From positions 30,686,926-30,746,925 of the forward strand of contig CAIIXF020000002.1 in NCBI GenBank assembly GCA_903813345.2: a stretch of DNA of 60,000 nt. The letters are read 5' to 3'. The notes beneath the pieces were generated by a model. It searched no databases and had not been told where the DNA came from. It saw only the letters and a program-made list of their open reading frames with translations. The position numbers and the translations under genes were made by a program. Numbering within the stretch: the first letter of the stretch is position 1; each line of letters starts with the position of its first letter. This DNA is from Owenia fusiformis (Eukaryota; Annelida; Polychaeta; Sabellida; Oweniidae). Below, one piece after another: positions 36,601-48,166 of this stretch.

Positions 36601-37592
36601 GTATGCATATTGATAAACTAAACTTAATGTGAATATAATAGAATATAATACTGTAACACAATATAAAAAACAGTTTTATAAAATATTTCTAAATAGTTTT
36701 CGCATTAAATTGTTGTCAATCAGTCAACATTAACTTACATAAAATACCGTGTCTTTTACAGAATGTTTTCAATTATTGGTTTAGGAGAAAAACATTGTTG
36801 AATTCAGTTCTCCATATCGATACCACTCCTTTAAAGGTTCGTTTCACAAATAAAAGATTGGTAAAGGTAGAGAGAACTGGTACTTTTAAAAATTCACTGA
36901 ATTTTAAAATGTTTTATACTCGTTCGTACATTTTATAAAATAATTCATCCTCAAATAATGATATTGGTACATTTGTGTACTTTTTGTACAAAACTGAAAG
37001 ATCCGGACCAGATGTACGGAATGATTTATTTGTTACCAAAAAATAACATTGGGCACCAATTAGAAAGCCATCATTATTTCTATACATAGAGAACTACCTT
37101 TATCAATGGCAACTGTATTAGGTACCTTACCTTTACCAGATAACTTCCGTCCTTTAGACGCACGTTAATTAACGCAACAGGACCGTGACAAACGGCGCTC
37201 ACAACGCCACCTTTGTCATATATCTCTGCAGAGAGACGCTGGACATCTGGGTCGTCCGGAAAATCCCACATCGTCCCAAAGCCACCAACGAAGAATATAC
37301 CATCGTAATCAGCAGATCTGCAGTCTGAAAGTTTCTTTGTATTCTTAGTGAGCTTTTGAGTTTCTTCTGTCTCCCAAAATAACTTACTCTCTGGATCATC
37401 AAGGTTTATGCTACCTGGGTCTAAAGGTGCCTCTCCACCCTTAGGACTTGCTAACTGGATCTTTAATCCCGCAGATTTAAATGCGAAGTACGGATGAGCT
37501 AATTCGGGCAGGTACCATCCTGATGGCTTTCCGGTATCTCCTAGCTTATCGTTGGACGTCAACACAACGAGGATCGACTTCCCTGCGGCCAT
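33673..37592 (-). CDS. Tandem-fused two-domain DJ-1/PfpI protein (470 residues)
   Basis: Exon 1 is 37592..37131 (154 codons from the ATG), exon 2 is 34937..34257 (227 codons) and exon 3 is 33942..33673 (89 codons plus stop). All junctions are phase 0, with donor GTAAGG and acceptor TTTCAG as in the single-domain gene at 26652-28020. Exon 2 is the C-terminal exon of one DJ-1 unit (73 codons) running without stop or intron into the N-terminal exon of the next unit (154 codons). At the seam, ALS-LSSGKSILV replaces the stop and the ATG. Both units keep the nucleophile elbow SAVCHGP (Cys135 and Cys362) and the Glu of LPELAHPY. The C-terminus is 16 residues longer than in the single gene. Intron 1 carries the large nested insertion at 34966-36829. 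Confidence 0.85.
34966..36829. mobile_element. Terminal-inverted-repeat element holding the LTR palindrome, in intron 1 of the fused DJ-1 gene
   Basis: GGAGTGGTATCGATATGG at 34966 is inverted at 36829. The paralogous intron near 33960-33985 lacks it: there AACTAATTAAAGGTTCG is continuous, whereas the filled copy resumes at TTTAAAGGTTCG after 36829. That comparison gives the element borders. Its edge lies 28 bases from the acceptor of the fused exon, so it may supply the branch region. Confidence 0.7.
35081..36658. mobile_element. Palindrome of two inverted LTRs flanked by CAAT
   Basis: One complete LTR (35081-35878, plus orientation) is followed, after about 6 bases, by an inverted LTR lacking its last 25 or so bases (about 35885-36658). 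Both are near identical to the LTRs at 31542-33236. The whole pair is flanked by CAAT (35077-35080 and 36659-36662), the same length of target repeat as the intact element. The arms are about 770 bp each. The 103-codon reading frame found in every LTR copy is repeat-like (WIIIKHLWIIIKHYW) and probably not a gene. Confidence 0.85.
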
Positions 37593-39130
37593 GATGATAT
37601 TTTTTATCGATATGGTTACGCTAACTAATTGATTAAAGTTATATGTGCAGCAAAATGCTGAATCATTGTGTACACTTTAGAGTTCTGAGTTTTTTGTTCA
37701 TTGGGAATGCAAGTCATCTAACTATAGACACAAATCAAATACCCGTATGTACTTAGTAAAGCAGTTTTATCAGGTTATCAGTGATTGGATTCAATGTATT
37801 TAAATACAAGAAGAACTGAGGTTGCTGGTTAATAAAAATCACATAATCTATGAAATAGGCTCTTCGTGTGAATATTTTAAACCAGTTGAAATCAAATACA
37901 TGATGAATATGTGGTTCACAAAATGTGCATTATCGTATCTGTAGATTATTGATTATTGATTAAAGGTTGATAATTCTTTAGAATGAATGAATAACTAGAA
38001 TATTCAGTTGTCTACTTTTCAAAATTGCAAAACATTCCAAACCCACACACTTACCTGAATTCTACAACTCATAGGCAATAACCTGTTCCTATTTAATTTG
38101 TTTGCGGCTCTCCCGGGGCGGCTCTACATATACAGGTAGATGACAACAGCCGAACAAATCCATATGACATGCTAATAATGTATGGCCAAAAATTAAACAA
38201 TTGAAAATCAGAGGATATTGCGCTTTGTATTTTGTGTGTTTAACCCTAAACTCAGCCCTGAATGCATTGTTTGCTGAATCATTTCACTAAATGTGTTGTT
38301 TTCAAACCTTTTCAAACCATTTTGATTTGCATCCCTATGATACTACTATTTATAGATGTATCGGTTTCATTAGTTTCACTAGAATCTAAGAATGACATTG
38401 GTGCATTAGAGTAGTGGGTAATTGGTTATTCAAGTATAATGCAATGCAACTATATGGAATACTGTGTTCTGATTGGCTAGAAAGTGGCACGTCTTGCCTA
38501 GCTATGTGTGAATGTTTTATAATTTCCAGTTAAGAAACGTATCCCAGTTGTAAAATGAATTAAGGAGTCCCGAAAATATACTCTTTTACCAGAACATTCC
38601 CAGGAATTGCAATTGATTCTAATATAGTAATTCCTGTGAAATGAAAAATGATGTTAATTGCCAAAGCGTTTTGGTCTTAAGTTTTATTTGCAAGCGATAA
38701 AGTGATCATTGCTGATAGGAACGCGTACTAGTTTTCGAATGCGGCCTTCATTCTTGATCATCTATTCATTATTAAAAGAGGTCACATTGATATTGAGAAT
38801 ATCAATGATGAATTTGATAGTTTTGAATGTGAGCGGGCAATGATGTGTATGGATCTTAAGTTCAGCCTCGTTTCCAATAATAGTACAATAACGTCATTTC
38901 TAAGGGCAATATAGTGAAATATTGTCCGAAGGCGAACAGCAAGAACATCTTATGCATTGAACGATATCTAATTTCCCCGGGAAAATTGCCGGTCCAGAAT
39001 ATATTCTAGACCGGTCCATATGGACCACAACTATGACGTCACACATTTCTCAGGTCGATATAGTAAAATGAATGCCTTCTAAACTAGCACTAAAACCCCT
39101 AGAACTGGCCCGGCAAGGTGGTAATAATGG
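37593..39130. other. 5' flank of the DJ-1 cluster, no gene seen
   Basis: The first 350 bases match the 5' flank of the other DJ-1 gene (28030-28400), so they probably include the shared promoter. I see no further exon. A short palindrome, CCGGTCCAGAATATATTCTAG, lies near 38990. Confidence 0.6.
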
Positions 39131-39135
39131 CTTAC

Positions 39136-40550
39136 GGACAACTCATCCCCTAGACAACTCATCCCTGGACGACTCATCCCCTAGACAACTCATCCCCTGG
39201 ACATCTCATCCCCTAGACACTTCATCCCCTGGACAACTCATCCCCTAGACAACTCATCCCCTGGACAACTCATCCCCTAGACAACTCATCCCCTGGACAA
39301 CTCACCCTTTTTTCACATGAAGCTAAATTGTGAAGTGTTTCTTTCTATTTAATAAATACACCTAGATCATTCAAAATATCATTTTTCACTTTAATGACAC
39401 AAATAAAACAGTCAAACAGTAAAATGGTGCCATTAAAACTCTCAACTCTTGCCCTTATATTACATGCCTCAAAATTGCATTTAAGTAACTTCCTCTGTGA
39501 ATGCTGTGAAAAAATAATCTTTGGATTAAAGAATATTTGAGCTATGAACAACCAACATATTATGACATCAAAGGAGCTTCTTCAATCAATGTTAATACTG
39601 TATAATATTGAAACTGTATAATAAAAGTAAAATCAAAAGTAAATATTTACAAAACAAATCACAGATTAATTGGTTGATTATCTCCTTGATAATTTCAAAG
39701 CTTTTTTAACAATTTTCCAGATCCCCCCACAGAAAGTCTTTACGCTGGTTACTGAAACGGATCATTTGCGATCATGTACATTTTCTTCGACATATGATAC
39801 TGACATACATTTGTGGGTTGAGTTCCAGTGTGTTTTATACGTTTTTGAAACTTAAAACTGGAGAGGTTAAGCTAACGATGTTTTTCACAACGTAACCGTG
39901 AACGCAAAGTGCAAAAATTAACAAAGGAATGTATCGAGCGCTCATAGTTTTATGCGCGCTTAGTCTACTTCAGATACTCTTTCAGCTTCAGAGTTTCGGG
40001 TTTAGAACGGGAGATTTGAATATTTGACGTTGGGTCAACGGGAACCATTTTACTCGTGTCTATTGAACACTATGCTGTCAATTTTGATTTCGATGTACAG
40101 TTGAATTCTTGCTGAACACGATGATGTATGTCATGCATGATTTAGCGCCAAAAATCTTACGAAACGAGCTCGTTTAAAATATGTATTAGAAAACCAGCTA
40201 TAAAACCGCATCAATGACATACTATAGAATCATTACACGCTATGGTGTAGTCTAAACAAACACTGGATTTGAACGGCTATTTATATGAGAAGGCTACATG
40301 AATTTGTATATGGTCGAGTGATACGTACAGGTTCAGTTTTGATTATATATGCAAAGCTTAACCTCTCCACTGATCATATTCATAACCAAAACATTTAAAA
40401 AATAATTTGCATACAAACATGCCAAAGGATGAGTCGTCCAGAGGATGAGTTGTCCAGGGGATGAGTTGTCCAGGGGATGAGTTGTCTAGGGGATGAGTCG
40501 TCCAGGGGATGAGTTGTCCAGGGATAAGTCGTCTAGGGGATGAGTTGTCC
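39136..40550. mobile_element. Foldback-type element with minisatellite arms
   Basis: 39136-39309 holds about eleven copies of a 15-bp unit, GGACAACTCATCCCC or TAGACAACTCATCCC, alternating as a 30-bp pair. 40424-40550 holds the same array inverted (GGGGATGAGTTGTCC). The two arrays face each other as tandem-repeat inverted termini, the hallmark of foldback transposons. The 1.1-kb interior has no recognisable transposase and contains another inverted pair (see 39857-40374). Confidence 0.8.
39857..40374. mobile_element. Smaller inverted-repeat element inside the foldback element
   Basis: CTGGAGAGGTTAAGCTAACG near 39857 is inverted as AGCTTAACCTCTCCA ending near 40374. The terminal repeat is about 15 bp. 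The interior has no coding signal. Confidence 0.5.
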
Positions 40551-41763
40551 GGTTACCGTAGTAATAGCCTATTGTAGAAATAATATGGTTTAATTATAGT
40601 TAGCATCGCTAGCTTTGATCATAATAGTTCGAAAAAATTGTTATTTTGATATCTTCTCAGGTACATATGTAAATACGAAATATTCATATTCCTATAAGTC
40701 GGATATGATAAATTTTGCGGTTACATTGAATGACGTTGTCCTAAAAGTTCAATAACTCGAGGTGAAATTAAATTTATTCAGTAGATGCTTTAGGAGATCT
40801 CCATTTCTCAAAGCTAAGCATGTCTAACTTGAGGTACATTGTGGGAATCGGGTGTAATCTTACGATAAAAAACGATGTTCAATAAACTTCTACTTGTTTA
40901 TCAATCTGGCTTATGATTATTGATATCGAAACACAATAAATTGACAGGATTGACTTTTTATGCCAATCTATATTATGAGTTTTGGGTATAATACACAGGT
41001 GTGAGCGGTAAATATTGATGTACATATTAATAAAATCAACCCTTTGATTATTGAAGTTATTAATTCGGGAAATAACGAAAACAAGTGCATTCCTTCAGGA
41101 TGACGTCTTCGTACATAAGGAATATATTTTCAACTGAGGTTCAAACCAGATCAGACCTCATACAGTTGATGATCAACGCCTACCATCTGCAAGATAAGAT
41201 CAATTTGCAGTCTTTCTGTGGATACATTAATATAAGTGGTGAAAAATAAATCGTGAGTACATATATTGAGAAAATATTTTTTAAAGAATTATGTTATAAT
41301 TGCAAATGACGTAATAATTCCAGTTTCAAGGATTTTTGAATCTCGTATTTTTATAATCTTTCGTCTTAAAAATGTATGTAAATATCATCTTAATACCATG
41401 TGGAACGTTCTTAGCAAGTGTTTCTAGGTTGTAAGTCACCTTAATATTTAATTCGATACAAACCCATAAGAGTTCTTTAGACATAATCGTTTCAACAATT
41501 CCTTGTAAAATGTTATATTCTTTGAAGTCAATTTATCAAAAAAGACGTTTCAGTGCAAATGTCATGCCTTTAGAGAAATATAAATACTGTTATACGATAT
41601 ATAGTCTTCTTTGATATCTAAATAATTGTATGGTAGGTAATGCAATGTTATCACGTAACATTTCCTTAGTTGTGTGATCATAGAAAATCAATTTTTGGAC
41701 AGAGGTTTTTCTTCTATATAAGTTTCAAGTTGTTATCAGATTTTTCATTGCAGGACAATTAGC
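40551..41763. other. AT-rich interval upstream of the ZP-domain gene
   Basis: No exon, tRNA or repeat is recognisable. The interval should include the promoter and 5'UTR of the gene starting at 41764, but no convincing TATA box or initiator can be chosen. Confidence 0.5.
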
Positions 41764-44700
41764 ATGAGGCGTCTCGTGGCTGAAATCCTTTGTATTTTTA
41801 TCAGGGTATGATTTTTACATTCTATATGTTAATTCCCTAGGAGGACAAAAAGCTCTAGTTTAAGTGACATAGTCTTACAAATTAAAGTTAACGTACAACA
41901 AAAGAAATACCACAATTTAAGATGTTTGTTTTAGTTCTACGTAAAATGGAGCAGAGTGATTTTTTAAACCAAAGCAAGATTGTTTAAATGACGTTCTGTT
42001 AGGGGCGTTGCGGATAAAATAAGGTTGGGATACTGTACGAGCAGATTCCGGTCATATATGCAAAGTTAATATTAAAACTCCGTTATCGAAGATACATTAT
42101 TCTTAGTATCGTATGTGATTAAACTTAGAATTGTTTCAGATGAAATTTACGATGCTCTTGTTGACCTACGTTCTAAAATACTTAAAATGTTCAAAACATT
42201 ATTTTTCAGATCGTGTTTTCCCAGACACCTCAACCTTGTAAGTACATGTATGAATAATGGGGCTCGTATAGTGGTTTGAAATAGTCGAAAATGTTATTCA
42301 AAATTATTCTAAAAATGTCTTTCAATAAAGTAATATACAAGAGCCAACTTTTTGTCACGTTTTATCATAGGTTTAAAATAAAATAAAAACATATTGGCGT
42401 GGTCCTAACGAAAAGTACTGCGAGGAAATGATTATCATAAAACATCAATATATCATTTTAGCATATTCTTGTGAGGACACTGGCATTGACAAGATTATAA
42501 AGGTGACTATTAACGAAAATGGTGCGACTGCATTTTCAAAAGTCTACGCAAATGGAAAGCCATCATGTGCATTGACAGAGGTGACGAGTGGCCTATGGGA
42601 GATTGAGATGAACCTTAACAACGGTGTTGACTCGTCCCATTATGCGATGTGTGGTTTACAGGTAAACCCTTTTCTACCTACAATATTAAGAAGAAAAATT
42701 TAATTTTAATTTGATTTTCGGGGGAAAAGGTTCAACCTGAAGGAGGGCCTTATTAGTACGTAAACTGGTATCCAAATTCAAAAAGCGAATGAAGATACAT
42801 TGATCAGTATGTACGTTTTTATTTAGTTATTTTATTCCTAATTGAAACCCATATTTAATCATTTTAAAACATTTAAGAGAAATAAATGAAAGAATGGTTC
42901 TGAATGCAGCTCTAACTCTTTTGTGTCATTCACAAAGATGATTACTTTTGATCTGCCGTTGAAAGTTGCGCTGTGGACGATATTCTGCTTGTATTAGGTG
43001 AAGGGATTCACTCTAGAATGTGAATGCTATGTGTTTAGAATATGGTTTTGATTATTTCATATTTAGGGCGACGGAACATCGGCAACACCGTATACCGGCA
43101 CGTTCATATCTCAGTCAAGTGATCTCACCATTGAACTTGGAACAGATTGGCAGTTTGTGTTAAGTCCTGGGTGTGATTTTACGAACGCTGCAGCCACTGG
43201 ATCCGTTGTGACTTTTGATGCAAATGGTTTAAGCTCGTATGTTTTAAATTAATAACTCTTTGACTAAGATATCGCGGAGGATTTAAGATATAAGGTTTTA
43301 TTTAGAGGAAATATTGACGGAACGCTGAAATGGTACCCTTTGCATTCGTTTGCCTTCACTTCTTAAAAGAGAGCTTCGTCTTCAGTGTAGTTTAACTAGA
43401 CTCTGCACGCAGGGTATTGAAATGGCCGAGGATAGAACCCTTCTGATATCTTTGTCATTTCATGTCTGTTTCATCGTTGAGTTAATCCTAACTTTTGTTT
43501 AGTTTAAATTCAAAAATCGTTATAACTTTTTTCATAATTTCATATTGAACGTATTTTAGTCTTATATTGACGTGTCGCAAAAAGCTCGCGCACGCATTGT
43601 TACACATTTTCGCTTTTTAACACCACAGAATGTGACGTTTTTTGAGTAAAATGTACACATATGGAAATCCTTTCGTCCTCCACATTTGCCTTTATATCTC
43701 AAAATATTTAAGGCGAATAACTCTGATATCGTATATGTATTAACAATGGGATAGGAGCATCATAAAACACGAATCAATTGATATTTTAGGTGAAATAAAT
43801 ATTCGTGTTGCTGTGCTCGAAAATAGGCGAATGGCGTAAATTAGCCCTATTTTAATGAATTTTGAAAACCTTTCGTCCTCCACTTTTCCACATACAATAG
43901 AAAACACATACTTTGGTGAACAAAATCAACTATTTATTAATAAACTAGAGTTTAGGAGCAAAATAATCATGTATGATTTATTAAAAATTGATCTCGTATT
44001 TTTTGTTTAATGTACACCTGAAAAGTTGAAGGTACCAAAAAATGAGCAAAAAAGGTCGCTGTCAACAGATTCTATTTTTCAGACTCTATGACGTCACAAT
44101 ATGGGACGCTTACTAAAAACGGCGTGTAGTTGATCTAAAAACTTCATCGAAACAGCTTTAAAATGATATATAACTTTAATTAGAATATTATCTTATAATC
44201 CGGGGAATCAAAGTTACATTCACGCGATACCATTAAAAACAAATGCGCCACCTTTTTGCGACACGTCATTAGATTCATCGATCCTGCAATGACTATTAAT
44301 TTGTATTTTGTGAAAAAGAAAAAAGAGAGTATCATGTTTTTTTCTTATTTCACCTAATAGAGGATTCCCGTCGGTGACGGCCGTCTCAGCGGCGCCTACA
44401 GTTACTATGTCTATTTTGGCCTTTGACTCTACGGGTGCCGCTCCGAATATTGTAGTAGAAAATGGGGGAACTGTCAGTATGGCAACATTCGATCTCCTAG
44501 AGATAACGTTCAACATGTCATTGGTAGAAAGTAAGTATAGCATTCTGTCGTTTTATCTTTGAAGTTTCTAATACTGACATTAAAAGAACAATAAAGCTAA
44601 AAGATAACGATAAGTCAAAATATTAGCTAGTTAAGTTTTTTGCATATGTTTATTATATCTCATTATATTAAGATATAATATGTTAAAGTATATATTATTA

Positions 44701-46767
44701 GATTGATCTTTCTTAAACGTTCTCTGTATTTCAGATAACATCGCGCAAACGGGTTTGTGGGTCGGCCGTGTCTTTATGTCACCACAAACTGCAGCCACTT
44801 CCGCCGAGAATTTCGCCCGAGGGTTTGCAATAACTGACGAATATGGGTAGGAAATTGTTAATATTTATATGTTTGAAATATACAACATAAAGCCAATGTC
44901 ATGTGGATATAATGCAGATGGGAAATGCATGGATGTTTCATAATGGTCTTATGAAGCAATTGGAAATACGAGGGTTGCATTACTAGATGCATTTGCAGTT
45001 TATTTCATTTTGCAATAATACACAAACTTTCATGAAACATGTAATTATATATAACCAATTCCTTCATTTTTTTAAAATCGTAACGGGCAACGCTCAAATT
45101 AATAGACCTAGAACTGCAAGAGCAGTGTGATACTTTTCATAGAGAAAAGATTGTAATATCCCGCAATATACACGTAATATCATACCTGGGAACACTGATA
45201 TGTACAATGTATTCGTAGTTGTGGAACAGATGCCGCTGCAACGGCAGGCGAAGCAGATTTCATTCACACGAGCGAATCCTTCAGCGGCCTGGCTGTCGAT
45301 TCTAGCTACATCTCTACCTCACCTAGAATCAGCTTGTTCAGGTTTCCACTAAGTGATACTATTTCTATAACGGCTCACATTTTTTACTGTAGTGCAGCCA
45401 ACCAAGGCGATTGCGATGGGGTAAGGAGAACTAAAATACCTGGAGTGCTTTATTAAAGGCAGAATCAGAATCTTGATCTTGACGAAATTGTTTCAATTTT
45501 AGAATATTTTGGGCTCATTTTACCATTCCCTGTTATATATATTTTCTAAAAATAAAAACTTCTCGAGGGCCAATAATGCTAAAAGCCTCGGCCATCCACA
45601 ATCGTGTATAACGTATATAATATAATTTATTTTGCAAATAGAAACAATTAACCTAAAAAAACAAAGTTAAGCAAGTATAGCATTATCTTGATCTTGACGA
45701 AAATTGTTTCAATTTTAGAAAATTTTGGGCTCATATCATTCCTTGTTATATTTTCTAAAAATACCCGAAAGTGTAACTTTATTTTTTGAGGAAAACTTAA
45801 GATTTTTTCATTTGTCTAAAAATATGGTTAAAATTGTTATATTTCGGAGAATTCGAACATTTTTACCAATTTTGGCACTTTTGGGAGACCTTATATTTGA
45901 GCTTGTAAGGAATACATTGATGCCCTATATATCTGATTCTGCCTTTATAACTCATCCTCCGATCACAGGGTTTCAAAATCCAGAATATCTTCTTTCTATT
46001 TACGTACGGATTCTGGACACCTCGGGCTAATTAATAATATGTTAATAACGTTACTTAATTTCCAATACAGTACACATCGTGAGTGTAAGTTGCATGATAC
46101 TTTCAATGCTGATAACATTTTCCGAGTCACTGTTTCAATAACTAAATATCTATAATTAGTACATTAATTCACTGATTTGTTATGTAGGACAGAACGTGTC
46201 CTCATGTTCCGTCTAAAAAGAGGCGTGACGTCACAGCGGACGCTGCAGATACTCGCATGGAAGACTACGTTAGCTCGGTTTTCAAGGTGACGCTTGGTCC
46301 TGTTCCGGAATCCACCAAGACTGGAGGTAAAATCTTAGAAGACACTTTCGAATAACTTTCTTTTGAAATATTTTGCCTCAAAAACATGTTTTACAACAAT
46401 ATATCTTCCCACTGCAGTATTAATAAGTTTTAATTACTAATGTTTTATTTAGTGTCCAAGGCATGGGCTAGATCGAGAATTGTGCATGAATTGTCTTAAC
46501 GATAGTCATGTATGACCTTGCATATACGTCGTACTCAAACATCCTATTTTTATGAACACTCATTTACAATTGTTTTATGTTTTAGATGATCCACCAAATA
46601 CGTTTATCAAATCAGCAGCACCTTGCCTAAAGAGCACAGCGTTTCTTGTTGTCGTTATCGTACTATCCTCACTTTTGGTTGTCGCAATAGGCACCGTCAT
46701 CTATGCAATAGCCGTGATGAGACGTTCAAAAAGACGTGACAAAGAACACCCAAATGACCTACATTAG
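41764..46767 (+). CDS. ZP-domain type I membrane protein, nine exons, complete (414 residues)
   Basis: Exons: 41764..41805, 42210..42237, 42462..42661, 43067..43236, 44361..44530, 44735..44846, 45219..45420, 46188..46326 and 46586..46767. All are GT-AG and all phases join. Residues 1-19 form a signal peptide split over two exons. From YSCEDTGIDK the ZP-N half follows, with the C-x(19)-F-x-K-V-Y-A-x-G-K-x-S-C spacing and MCGLQ. The ZP-C half includes VGRVFM, SLFRFP and the late cysteines IFYCSAANQGDCDG and DRTC. KKRR at 318-321 is a furin-type site just after the domain, where ZP proteins are cut to allow polymerisation. A membrane helix (about 373-398) and a short basic tail end the protein. 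ZP proteins build extracellular filaments such as egg coats, cuticle or apical matrix. Egg-coat versus matrix role is undecided. Confidence 0.9.
45454..45947. mobile_element. MITE in intron 7 of the ZP gene
   Basis: TAAAGGCAGAATCAGA at 45454 is exactly inverted at 45932-45947. Inside, a segment starting ATCTTGATCTTGACGAAA is present twice as a direct repeat (about 45470 and 45686). There is no coding content. Confidence 0.75.
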
Positions 46768-48166
46768 AAAAGAGACATATCCCTTTCGGAAACCTAATTG
46801 TTACAATCATACAAGAATCAACTAACGAACTTCTTAAAGACGTTTTGTGTATCAGTTTCGCTATGGTTACGAGCCAGTACCAGCTATAACCATGGTACTG
46901 TACATGGTACTGTACATCAAATATTATGTTACCAGGTTTTATAAAAAATGTGTAAAAAGCAAATGTATAAAGCTACCACTAATTTACTTATAGAAATACA
47001 TGTAAATGATTTTATTCAACTTGATTTGAAAATCGATCTGTTTCTTCCTTTTATCGATATGAATACCCTCTTTTGAGGTGCATCGACATCCTTGCTGCAA
47101 GGGTATTTTACAAGTATATAATTTAATATGAATTTAAGCATAAATGAAGTCCTTTGAAGAAGGATGGTGCATCGACATTTAGAGTGTTCATGTTCTTTTC
47201 CTAAAACGTGCAGCTTCGCCTCAGTATTTTGACTTTTGAATGCACATAAACAAGTGACATCTATCATTCATGCTAATTTCTACAATAATTTTGTTTATTT
47301 TGTACTTCTCATACTCAAAACCTGCAAATGGTACTAAATCATGAATTGCGTTCTCAAACTCTTATTGGCTATAAAATACACCGACGTGTAATTTATCATA
47401 AATTTTTGTTATGGTCTTCAACTTTTTATGGACTCTGCTCGGTGGTCGGCGGTTGGCGTTTGGTGGCGGTCGGCGTCTATATATAGCAAACGACAGATGG
47501 TGACATTTTGTATGTTGTTGGCCCTTATCATGATCAGCACATTGTTTTCCAACTTTACTAAACCCTATTTTAATACCCACATATAAATAAAATAAACAAC
47601 ACAAAACAGTTTATCTGTTGAGAAAAAACATCCACCCTTCCCATAGGATTGTCTCGTTACCCTCTGACTGCTGGACGACTTTAAAGTTTCGATCATGATC
47701 AGAATTCAAATTTTGCACAGTCCATGATGGTCTTTAATAGGAGCTCGAATATGAATCAAATATAAAAACATGCAGGTAGAATGGAGATAGAAAATTAACA
47801 ATACGCTAATTTTTGACAACATTCCTATTAATTGAATATTTATGTCGCATTTAAAGAGTACAAAATTAACCGGGGCCTCTTGAGAAGAGTTAATGTATAA
47901 AGCTTAATACAATTCTAACATTTTGCCTTGAATGCTAGACCACTTAACGAAGATAAGTGTTTAACATGCATTACTCATTATCGCCTTGTATTTGTTCATC
48001 TGTTTCTGAATGGCTACTTATGAAAGTACGATTGTTCATTAACTTGACCTACCTCACTCTCAAAATCCACCCATCACATCAAGAGGTAGCTAGTGCCATT
48101 TTGGAATTTGTGACATTCGGAGTTGTAACTCAGATTTTACTTTCTTTTACTCTCAACTAGGACAAA
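46768..48166. other. Interval between the ZP gene and the MIF-family gene
   Basis: It holds the ZP 3'UTR, a copy of the dispersed GGCGTTTGG-rich repeat (47417-47510) and an AATAAA near 47586. A splice acceptor, CTCTCAACTAG, lies six bases before the MIF ATG, so the MIF gene probably has a non-coding first exon upstream. I see no other gene. Confidence 0.6.

Noticed and set aside
45725-46030. 101-codon open frame in a ZP-gene intron
   Set aside because: It runs through the inverted-repeat element 45454-45947 and out of it, and has no start or splice context.
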